Positions 34,991 through 44,610 of a stretch of DNA of 64,000 nt are shown here, one piece after another. Positions within the stretch are counted from its first letter, which is position 1; the number at the start of each line of letters is the position of its first letter. The notes under the pieces are model-generated. The model did not search any database and was not told the DNA's origin. It saw only the letters and a program-made list of their open reading frames with translations. A program made the position numbers and the translations under genes. Source of the stretch: CBDCUQ01 sp965222835. Lineage in GTDB: Bacteria; Pseudomonadota; Alphaproteobacteria; Rhizobiales; Hyphomicrobiaceae. The stretch covers positions 1,236,228 through 1,300,227 of the forward strand of contig CBDCUQ010000003.1 of assembly GCA_965222835.1 (NCBI GenBank), in the 5' to 3' direction.

Positions 34991-35659
34991 TTACTGCACT
35001 TGGACGCGCAGGGCAGCGGCGGCGGCGATCGGCCCCAAGACAAGCGAGACAAGCGAAATCGCCAACAGAATCATAAACGATGGGGCGAACGCGGTGGTTC
35101 CGAGCGCCACTGCGCTCACTGCGGAGATGCCGAATATCAACGTCGGCACATAGAGCGGCAGGACGAGCAATGCCAGTAAGAGCCCGCCGCGCCGGCTCTT
35201 TAGGGTCAGCGCGGCACCGATACTTCCAAGGAAACTGACGGCGAGCGTGCCCACCAGCATGGTGGCGACGAGCGTGGGCATGGCGTTGGGATCAAGATTG
35301 AGCAGAAGTCCCAACAGAGGCGTGATGATCGCCAATGGCACACCGGTCGAAAGCCAGTGCGCCAACGCCTTGGCGGCGGCGGTAAGCTCCAGAGGCAAGC
35401 TGGCAAAGGTCATTGCTTCAAGCGCACCGTCCTCGTAATCCGCTTCAAAGATGCGCGGGAGCGAAAGGAGTGCGGCGAGAAGGAGCGCAATCCACAGCAC
35501 ACCCGGCGCGATGCGCGACAGGAGATTGAGATCGGGCCCCAATCCCAATGGCATCAGCGCCACGACGATGAGGTAGAAGCCAAGCGCGGTGCCAACGGCG
35601 CCGCCCTCACGCACGGCGAGGCGGAGATCGCGCATCAGGAGCGCACGAAATCTGCTCAT
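34991..35659 (-). CDS. ccmB: CcmB, heme exporter membrane subunit
   Basis: 222 residues from ATG 35659 (MSRFRALLMRDLRLAVREGGAVG). Six hydrophobic segments and the CcmB signatures GTALGFYLIVVALMPLGLGPD, IAPGVLWIALLLAALLSLPRIFEADYEDGALE and LPLYVPTLIFG are seen. It works with CcmA and CcmC in exporting or presenting heme for periplasmic cytochrome c maturation (System I), needed here for NirS, NirC and NirN. It overlaps ccmA by 4 bp. In many Rhizobiales ccmC, ccmD and ccmG follow; here the operon ends at once against the convergent rdgB (3-bp gap), so these must lie elsewhere. Confidence 0.93.
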   Translation of the reverse strand: MSRFRALLMRDLRLAVREGGAVGTALGFYLIVVALMPLGLGPDLNLLSRIAPGVLWIALLLAALLSLPRIFEADYEDGALEAMTFASLPLELTAAAKALAHWLSTGVPLAIITPLLGLLLNLDPNAMPTLVATMLVGTLAVSFLGSIGAALTLKSRRGGLLLALLVLPLYVPTLIFGISAVSAVALGTTAFAPSFMILLAISLVSLVLGPIAAAAALRVQVQ

Positions 35660-36300
35660 GGCGCCCCCGCACTGTGCTGGTTGCCCGGCGTGGCAGAAGA
35701 CTTCATTCCAAGACGCAGTTCCCGGCTGCCGTCTAAGCCGAGGGGAAGATGTGTCGCGATCAGTGCGAGACCGCCGCCCGCGCAATGGGATTCGACGAGA
35801 CTCGATAGAAGCCCGGCGCTACTGCGATCGAGGGATGCGGTCGGTTCGTCGAGGAGCCAAATCGGACGTTCGGTGACGAGCAAGCGCGCCAAGCCGACCC
35901 GGCGCTTCTGTCCCGCGGACAGGTAGGCCGTTGGTATTTCGGCAAGGGCTTCCAATTCTAGATGGCCGAGCGCTGCCGCAACGCGGTCTTTGCCGGAGCC
36001 CAAAAACGTGCCCCAGAACGCGAGGTTTTCGGCGACGGTCAGGTTCGCCTTGATGCCGTTGAGATGTCCGACGTAGTGACAGTCTTCGGGTATTTCGCGC
36101 TCGGGATCGCCGCCCTCAAGCGTGATCGTTCCACCTGTCAGTGGAAGAATCCCTGCGGTGGCGCGCAGGAGTGTCGTCTTGCCGGCGCCGTTCGGCCCGG
36201 TCAGCAGCAAGGCTTCGCCACGGCCGACGGCAAACGACAGGCCTTCAATGACCGTTTTCCCGCCGCGCGCCACGATCAGATTTTCCGCAATAAGTTTCAC
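35656..36300 (-). CDS. ccmA: CcmA, heme exporter ATP-binding subunit
   Basis: 214 residues if begun at GTG 36300 (VKLIAENLIVARGG), which matches normal CcmA length; a GTG at 36399 would add 33 unrelated residues. Walker A LLTGPNGAGKTTLLRATAGIL, Q-loop region HYVGHLNGIKANLTVAENL (typical of CcmA), signature LSAGQKRRVGLARLL, Walker B IWLLDEPTASLD and H-loop ALIATH are all intact. It is the ATPase of the CcmAB(C) complex that frees holo-CcmE for heme delivery to cytochromes c. It starts 255 bp from the divergent acnA gene. Confidence 0.93.
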   Translation of the reverse strand: MKLIAENLIVARGGKTVIEGLSFAVGRGEALLLTGPNGAGKTTLLRATAGILPLTGGTITLEGGDPEREIPEDCHYVGHLNGIKANLTVAENLAFWGTFLGSGKDRVAAALGHLELEALAEIPTAYLSAGQKRRVGLARLLVTERPIWLLDEPTASLDRSSAGLLSSLVESHCAGGGLALIATHLPLGLDGSRELRLGMKSSATPGNQHSAGAP

Positions 36301-36555
36301 TTGGGGGACCGTGGGACTGCCGGGCCGTGATAAGCCCTGTAAGTGGCGGATTGCCGCAAATGCCAATCGTCTTGCCGGTTGGCTTGGGCCGGGTTCCACC
36401 TATATAAGAGCGCAATTGAGCGTTTCGCTAGCGCAAAAAAGGCGTCTGTCCTTCCGCCGGCACTCCGGCGGCGCGGTGAGCGGTGAGTACGATCTGCAAT
36501 TCGCACGCCTGCTCCCCGCTTTTTGACCGTGAACCCTCGTTGAGGAGACGACACC

Positions 36556-39288
<2,733 letters not shown>

Positions 39289-39321
39289 GGCGGCCGATTA
39301 CACATCTAAGCTTAACATATT

Positions 39322-39355
39322 CCCTCGCCCCGTCTCTTGGGGCGGGGGATTTTTT
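39322..39355 (+). terminator. Rho-independent terminator of acnA
   Basis: CCCTCGCCCC pairs with GGGGCGGGGG across a 7-nt loop, followed by A and a T-run at 39350-39355, 34 bp after the acnA stop. Confidence 0.9.
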
Positions 39356-39487
39356 CTGTTTTGCGCGCATGAAACTGCGGCAGCTCCGTTTTCGTAACAC
39401 TGGTAGACGGAGCCTGTGCCGCTGCCACGGGAGATTTGGCCATGTATTTGGCGTTTAGGTAGCCATTCATCGCGTGGAGCATAAGCA

Positions 39488-40252
39488 ATGCCCAGATCGA
39501 CGCTGCGACGTTTCCTTATTGTCGGAGGGCTCGCTGTTCTGATGGGCATGCCGGTAAGCCAGCCGGGCCCGCGGGCTGCTCCCGACGAGGTGCCCATTAC
39601 CGCCGTCATCGAGCTTTTCACGAGCCAGGGCTGCTCCTCTTGTCCGCCCGCCGATGCGCTTCTCGGTCAGTATGCCAAACGCCCGGACGTCATGGCTTTG
39701 TCTTTGCCGGTGGATTACTGGGATTACATCGGTTGGAAGGATACGTTTGCTTTACCTAAGAACGCGGTGCGACAGCGCAGCTATGTGCGCGCGATTGGGG
39801 CGCAGTCCGTTTTCACGCCCCAGGTGATTGTCAACGGAACCGCATCGGCTGTCGGCTCAAGCCGATCCGGTGTCGATCATGCGATCCGATCCACGAAAGC
39901 GGCCTATGCGGCGCGGCGCGTCCCCATCTTCGGGTCACGCAATGGAAAAGGGTATGTTGTAAACATCGGCTCGCAGCGTGGTCAACTGGCGTCCCAGCGA
40001 GCGACCGTCTGGTTGCTCAGCATCACCCGTTCCGCTGTCGTTGCGATCAAGCGCGGCGAGAACGGCGGTCGGACCATCAGGTACACGAACATCGTGCGCA
40101 GCATGGTTCCCGTCGGCACGTGGTCGGGAAAACCCATATCGATTCCGGTCTCAATGAAGGCGCCGACAACCGACGACACGCAGCGAACCGCCGTGCTGCT
40201 ACAGGAAGGCACGGACGGCCCGATCATCGGCGCGGCTTGGCTCGACGGCTAG
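39488..40252 (+). CDS. DUF1223 secreted thioredoxin-like protein
   Basis: 254 residues with a basic N-terminus and hydrophobic leader (MPRSTLRRFLIVGGLAVLMGMPVS), so probably exported. The DUF1223 core is clear: AVIELFTSQGCSSCPPADALLGQYAKRPDVMALSLPVDYWDYIGWKDTFA, with a CSSC motif like a redox-active site at the start of a thioredoxin fold, then FTPQVIVNGTASAVGSS. The function of the family is not established; a periplasmic thiol-disulfide role is inferred from the Cys-x-x-Cys. It is monocistronic. Confidence 0.88.
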   Translation: MPRSTLRRFLIVGGLAVLMGMPVSQPGPRAAPDEVPITAVIELFTSQGCSSCPPADALLGQYAKRPDVMALSLPVDYWDYIGWKDTFALPKNAVRQRSYVRAIGAQSVFTPQVIVNGTASAVGSSRSGVDHAIRSTKAAYAARRVPIFGSRNGKGYVVNIGSQRGQLASQRATVWLLSITRSAVVAIKRGENGGRTIRYTNIVRSMVPVGTWSGKPISIPVSMKAPTTDDTQRTAVLLQEGTDGPIIGAAWLDG

Positions 40253-40309
40253 CGCATGTCCAGCTTCGCAGGAGTCGCCTAGCCAACCCACTCCCCTGCC
40301 GGCGCGGAT

Positions 40310-40463
40310 GTCATCACGGGGCTTGACCCCGGGATCCAGGGGGCACACCTTGCGAACGTTCTACCAAAACGATGGCAGGACAACGAGGCATAACTTTCTG
40401 AGGGCAAATCTTGATGTTCGAGATGAAGGCACCGTGGATCCCGGCATTAAATGCCGGGATGAC
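40310..40463. repeat. REP-like palindromic repeat pair between convergent genes
   Basis: Two GC-rich palindromic units in opposite orientation: 40310-40340 (GTCATCACGGGGCTTGACCC followed by CGGGATCCAGG) and 40434-40463 (GTGGATCCCGGCATTAAATG followed by CCGGGATGAC). Each forms its own hairpin (GGGG-CTTGA-CCCC; CCCGGCAT-TAA-ATGCCGGG), and the GGATCCC/GGGATCC ends pair across the 93-bp spacer. This layout is typical of dispersed REP/BIME-like elements in Alphaproteobacteria. Between two convergent genes it would also act as a two-way transcription stop. Confidence 0.7.
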
Positions 40464-40493
40464 GGTTGCGATGATGGCGTGTGAGCTTGCCCT

Positions 40494-42551
40494 TCAGGCA
40501 AAGCCGCGTTTTTTCATGAGGCCGTCGATCTTGGGTAGGCGCCCACGAAACGCTTTATAGGCCTCGGCTGGATCGCGGCGATTGCCTGCGGCATAGATAT
40601 GCTCTTTGAGGCGCCGCGCAATTTTCTTGTCAAAGATGTCGCCCGCTTCCTCAAATGCTGCGAAGGCATCGGCGTCCATGACTTCGGACCACAGATAGCT
40701 GTAGTACCCCGATGCATACCCTCCGATAATGTGCAGGAAGTGCGGGATACGGTGACGCATGACGATGGCATCCGGCATATCGTGGCGTTTTAGGGTTTCC
40801 TTTTCAAAGCGCGCGACGTCGAGATCGTTTGCGTTGGTCAACTTATGAAGTTCTAAATCGACGAGGGCCGAGGCTGTGTACTCCACCGTCTGGAAACCCT
40901 GGTGGAACGTATTTGCCGCCTTTAGCCGCTTGATCAAAGTGCCGGGGATGGGCTTTCCCGTCTTATAGTGCAGCGCATACCGCTTCAGCACGTCGGGCTG
41001 CGACAGCCAGTGCTCGTAGAGCTGAGAGGGAAGCTCTACAAAATCGCGCGCAACGTTGGTGCCGGAAATCGATGGATAGGTGACGTCGGACATGAGGCCG
41101 TGCAGGGCGTGACCGAATTCATGGAAGAGCGTGCGTGCGTCATCGAACGATAGAAGCGCTGGCGTGCCTTCGGCGCCGCGCGCAAAGTTCATAACGTTGA
41201 CAATAATTGGCCGCGTGCCTTTGCCGAGTTTGTGCTGACCGCGAAAGCTTGACATCCAGGCGCCGGAGCGTTTGGAGGCGCGGGCAAAATAATCGCCCAA
41301 GAACAAGCCGACATGCTCCCCGTTGCGGGCTTTCACCTCCCAGACGCGGACATCTGCGTGGTAGACGGGAACGGAGGTTTGCTCTTTGAATTTCAGCCCG
41401 AATAAACGCGTGGCGGTATCGAAGGCCGCGGCGATCATGTTGTCGAGCTGCAAGTACGGCCGCAACTCCGCTTCATCGAGATCGAAGCGCGCTTTGCGCT
41501 CCTTTTCGGCATAGTAGCGCCAATCCCATGCCGCGATTGGATGGTTCTCGCCGGTACTTTTTGCACGGTGTTCGAGGGCGGCGCATTCCTCGTTTGCGCG
41601 CTTGACGGCGCGGGGCCAGACGGCATTGAGAAGCTCATGCACGGCTGCCGGCGTTTTGGCCATTGTGTCTTCAAGCGTGTAGGCCGCAAAATTGTCGTGC
41701 CCCATGATGTGCGCCAATTCTGTGCGCAGGGCCATGATCTCGACGACCAGCTCCTTGTTGTCGGTGGCGCCGCCCTTGTCACCACGGGCAATCCAGGCGT
41801 TGAAGGCCTCCTCGCGGAGATCTCTTCGGGCCGAGAGCTGCAGAAACGTCTCGACACTCGAGCGTGCGAGCGTAATGGCGTAGCCGTTCTTTTTTCCGAG
41901 ATCGGAGGCAGCGGCCCCGGCCGCTGCGCAGACAGAGTCGGGCAGGCCGGCACGGTCGGAGTCGCTTTCGAGCATCATGTGCCAGGACTGCTCGTCGGCA
42001 AGAACGTTTTGGAAGAACTTGGTCGCAAGGGTTGCGAGCTGAGTGTTGATCTCGGCCACCCGCTTCTTGGTTTTGGCATCGAGTTTGGCGCCGGCCCGCA
42101 CGAACGCCGTGTGCGTTCGCTCGAGGACGCGGAGCTCTTCGTCCGTCAGTTTGAGGCGATCTCCGCGTTCGAAAAGATCATCAAGTCTCTGGAATAGGCG
42201 CTTGTTGAGATAGATCGCCGTTTCGTGCTTGGCGAGCTCTGGTGCAATTGCGCGCTCAATCTCCTGCAACGCGTCGTTGGTATGGGCGGCATTCAAGTTG
42301 AAGAAGGTCGCAGCCACGCGATCGAGGCTGCGCCCGCTTTTCTCCAGCGCAACAATGGTGTTGGAAAACGTCGGCCGCGCCTCGTTTTTACTGATCTTGT
42401 CGATTTCGGCGCGATGCTCTTTGAGCGCAATCTTAAACGTTGGTTTGAAGTGCGCCGGCGTGATGCGCGAAAAAGGGGGCAGTCCAAACGGCGTGCGCCA
42501 GGGCCCGAGTAGGGGGTTGGCTGCCGAAGTCTTCTTTGGAGTTTTGCTCAT
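40494..42551 (-). CDS. dcp: Peptidyl-dipeptidase Dcp (M3 metallopeptidase)
   Basis: 685 residues, the normal length for Dcp (681 in E. coli). The N-terminus NPLLGPWRTPFGLPPFSRITPAHFKPTF is characteristic of Dcp rather than oligopeptidase A. The zinc site is HEFGHALHGLM with the downstream Glu in the FVELPSQLYEHW region (both ~residues 460-510), and RDFVELPSQ and GYASGYYSYLWSEVMDADAFAAFEE are intact. It removes dipeptides from the C-terminus of short peptides in the cytoplasm; no signal peptide is present. The start at 42551 is followed upstream by a long structured intergenic region. Confidence 0.95.
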   Translation of the reverse strand: MSKTPKKTSAANPLLGPWRTPFGLPPFSRITPAHFKPTFKIALKEHRAEIDKISKNEARPTFSNTIVALEKSGRSLDRVAATFFNLNAAHTNDALQEIERAIAPELAKHETAIYLNKRLFQRLDDLFERGDRLKLTDEELRVLERTHTAFVRAGAKLDAKTKKRVAEINTQLATLATKFFQNVLADEQSWHMMLESDSDRAGLPDSVCAAAGAAASDLGKKNGYAITLARSSVETFLQLSARRDLREEAFNAWIARGDKGGATDNKELVVEIMALRTELAHIMGHDNFAAYTLEDTMAKTPAAVHELLNAVWPRAVKRANEECAALEHRAKSTGENHPIAAWDWRYYAEKERKARFDLDEAELRPYLQLDNMIAAAFDTATRLFGLKFKEQTSVPVYHADVRVWEVKARNGEHVGLFLGDYFARASKRSGAWMSSFRGQHKLGKGTRPIIVNVMNFARGAEGTPALLSFDDARTLFHEFGHALHGLMSDVTYPSISGTNVARDFVELPSQLYEHWLSQPDVLKRYALHYKTGKPIPGTLIKRLKAANTFHQGFQTVEYTASALVDLELHKLTNANDLDVARFEKETLKRHDMPDAIVMRHRIPHFLHIIGGYASGYYSYLWSEVMDADAFAAFEEAGDIFDKKIARRLKEHIYAAGNRRDPAEAYKAFRGRLPKIDGLMKKRGFA

Positions 42552-42944
42552 GTTCTATGCCGCCGCCGCAGATTGTCTTGTTGCGCGATTCTCTTCTCCT
42601 CCCTAGCCGGGGGACGGGGGAATTGTCAGCCCACGTGTGCGCATTGAGGACCGAAAGAACGGGCCGGTGGGGAGGCCGGCCCGTGTGATCAGTTGGTTGT
42701 CTCTCAAGACAACAGAATCGAACCTTTTTGGGAGGTCGCTGCCACTGGGCCCGGTGGCTCTTCCGCTGTCCGGCGGGTTTTGGGGGCGTACTCCGAACCG
42801 CGGCGTCGCTGCCGGGCCCGATCGGCAACGGGAGGAGCTTCCACGTTCAATCCGGCGGATCCGCGGCCCTGTCGCGACCGCCAGTTGGCTAATTCGAGGA
42901 AATTTCAGGGCTTTTGTAGAGAACGGTGCATCGGCCAGAGGGCA
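42552..42944 (-). other. Structured intergenic region upstream of dcp with C-rich hairpins on the minus strand
   Basis: No convincing coding frame is seen. On the minus strand a perfect 9-bp stem at 42659-42684 (ACGGGCCGG ... CCGGCCCGT) displays the loop CCTCCCCA and is followed by TTCTTTC; just before it is the hairpin GTTGTCT-TGAG-AGACAAC (42695-42712). Further up, near 42831, the minus strand reads CTCCTCCC ahead of a hairpin GTTGCCG...CGGCAGC. C-rich loops of this kind (anti-Shine-Dalgarno) characterise several alphaproteobacterial trans-acting small RNAs. Part of the region may instead be the 5' leader of dcp. Confidence 0.35.
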
Positions 42945-43042
42945 ACAAAAAAAGGGCCCGGTCCACGGAGATGTCGCTTCGGAAGGGGGATTGGGGGGCT
43001 GATTTTCCGAGGCTGTTAGAATGGACCGGGCCAGTTGCCGAT
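42945..43042 (-). ncRNA. Candidate small RNA with C-rich loop and built-in terminator
   Basis: On the minus strand GGCCCGGTCCA (43032-43022) pairs perfectly with TGGACCGGGCC (42965-42955), which is directly followed by C and seven T's, a rho-independent end. The ~56-nt interior contains the C-rich runs AGCCCCCCAATCCCCC and a small CTTCCGAAG hairpin. Upstream on the same strand are TAAAAT (43054-43049) and TTGAGC (43075-43070) as possible -10 and -35 boxes, spaced 15 bp, which is slightly short. The predicted transcript is ~95-100 nt. It matches no RNA family I can name. Confidence 0.42.
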
Positions 43043-43211
43043 GGACTTATTTTATCTCAGAGCATTGAGGCTCAACGAGGTTGGGAATGTGGCTCCCGTG
43101 TGAAATTTGTGTCTGATTGTTGCGAAAGTTGAAGATAACGGCGGCGAGCCTCGGGCCTTGCAATCGCATCCAAGCAGAGGGATCATGAACCCTGAATGAA
43201 GGGAGGCGCCC

Positions 43212-43601
43212 TTGCGCGAAACGGAACCGATAGCGCTTCGCCCGCGGCATGCGGGCAGGCTGGAGGGCGGCGCCGCGCTCGCGACCTCCGGTAGGGAAAC
43301 TTCTTCGGTTACAGCTTTTAATAGACGAGAACTCAACGCCATCCTGACCGTTTACGGGCGCCGGGTTGCTTCCGGTGACTGGCGTGATTACGCCCTCGAT
43401 CTTCTGCCGGAAAAAGCCGTCTTTTCGATCTTCCGGCGGAGCAGCGAATGCCCACTATATCGAATCGAGAAATGCCCGCGGTTGGCCAAGAAGCAGGGCG
43501 CCTTCAGCGTGGTTGCGCCGGCCGGATTGATCCTCAAGCGCGGTCACGAGCTTGAACGCGTCCTGGCCGTGTTCGACCGGGGCCTGCGTCTCATCGATTG
43601 A
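43212..43601 (+). CDS. DUF2794 protein
   Basis: 129 residues, an alphaproteobacterial DUF2794 member: AFNRRELNAILTVYGRRVASGDWRDYALDLLPEKAVFSIFRRSSECPLYRIEKCPRLAKKQGAFSVVAPAGLILKRGHELERVLAVFD spans residues ~35-122 (only the edges matter: FNRREL, YGR, DYA, RRSS, PLYRIEK, QGAFSV, LKRGHEL). No ATG is available in frame; TTG at 43212 with GGGAGG just upstream (43201-43206) is the probable start, and a stop lies in frame 13 bases before it. Function of the family is unknown. A two-way terminator follows. Confidence 0.85.
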   Translation: MRETEPIALRPRHAGRLEGGAALATSGRETSSVTAFNRRELNAILTVYGRRVASGDWRDYALDLLPEKAVFSIFRRSSECPLYRIEKCPRLAKKQGAFSVVAPAGLILKRGHELERVLAVFDRGLRLID

Positions 43602-43624
43602 GGAGCGGCTTGGTTTTGCCAAAG

Positions 43625-43655
43625 AAAAAGGCCCCGCATGTGCGGGGCCTTTCTT
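43625..43655. terminator. Bidirectional terminator between DUF2794 and the Bax-inhibitor gene
   Basis: AAAGGCCCCGC-ATGT-GCGGGGCCTTT: a perfect stem flanked by A's on the left and TTTCTT on the right, so it serves both convergent genes. Confidence 0.92.
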
Positions 43656-43674
43656 GTTGGTTCATGCGCTTCGC

Positions 43675-44457
43675 CTATTCGGAATCGCCGAACAGATACA
43701 GGAGGCTGGTGAACATGTTGATGAAGTCCAGATACAAGGCCAACGCACCGAAGATCGAGGCCCTCGCAGCCATCTCGCTGTTGCCAGCGTAAGCGTAGTA
43801 GTCGTCTTTAATGCGCTGCGTGTCGTAGGCAGTGAGGCCTGCGAAGATCAGAACGCCCAAGCACGAGATGGCGAACTGCATGGCCGAGGACTGCAGGAAG
43901 ATCAGGTTGACGATGGCGGCAATAATGATGCCGACAAGGCCCATGAAGAGGAACGAGCCCCAGCCGGTCAGGTCTTTCTTGGTGGTGTAGCCAAAGACGC
44001 TCAGCGCCGCGAAAGCTGCCGCGGTGACGAAGAACACACGCGCGATGGACGTGCCGGTATAGACCAAGAAGATGACCGAGAGCGAGGCGCCTACAAGCGC
44101 TGAGAAGACCCAGAACGACGTCTGGGCCGCGCTGAGGCTCATGCTGTTGGCTTTGACCGCGAAGAAAAAGACGAAGGCCAAAGGTGCGAATGCGAGAACC
44201 CACTTCAGCGGGCTGGTGTACAAGAGGACGCCAAGCGACGTCAGCATTTTGCCGTTGGCCAGTGTTGCGGCCGCGGACCCGGGGTCCGTTGTCAACGACA
44301 TTGCAAATAGGGCATAGGCGACAAGGCCGGTAACAGAAATGCCGGCTGCCATGTAATTGTAGACGCCAAGCATATAGGACCGAAGTCCCTCGTCGATTGC
44401 CGCGCGTGTGCGGGCAACGCCTGCGCCTTGCTGATAACTGTTCGGAGTCTGAGCCAT
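43675..44457 (-). CDS. Bax inhibitor-1 / YccA family membrane protein
   Basis: 260 residues with seven hydrophobic helices. The BI-1 pattern is seen: NSYQQGAGVARTRAAIDEGLRSYMLGVYNYMAAGISVTGLVAYALF at the start, SPLKWVLAFAPLAFVFFF, FFVTAAAFAALSVFGYTTKKDLTGWGSFLFMGLVGIIIAAIVNLIF, and the C-terminal CLGVLIFAGLTAYDTQRIKDDY with the conserved Asp of the TAYDTQ motif, ending ALYLDFINMFTSLLYLFG. Family members are inner-membrane proteins, some acting as calcium leak channels or interacting with FtsH. AGGAAACC precedes the ATG. Confidence 0.93.
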   Translation of the reverse strand: MAQTPNSYQQGAGVARTRAAIDEGLRSYMLGVYNYMAAGISVTGLVAYALFAMSLTTDPGSAAATLANGKMLTSLGVLLYTSPLKWVLAFAPLAFVFFFAVKANSMSLSAAQTSFWVFSALVGASLSVIFLVYTGTSIARVFFVTAAAFAALSVFGYTTKKDLTGWGSFLFMGLVGIIIAAIVNLIFLQSSAMQFAISCLGVLIFAGLTAYDTQRIKDDYYAYAGNSEMAARASIFGALALYLDFINMFTSLLYLFGDSE

Positions 44458-44610
44458 TTCTGGTTTCCTCTAAGTCTCTGAAGCCAATCCCGATCTTCCT
44501 GCCGGATATGTTGATTAGCGTCAATTGTTTCAAGTCTTGTGAAGTTCTGCCACTGGGATCGTGCCGACGTTCCACGGCTTATTGTTAACCTGTTGATTAC
44601 ATGAGGACTT

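Noticed and set aside
42637..43132. Several short frames in the intergenic region between dcp and DUF2794
   Set aside because: Overlapping low-complexity frames on both strands without ribosome-binding sites or recognisable motifs; the region looks like structured RNA or leader sequence instead.
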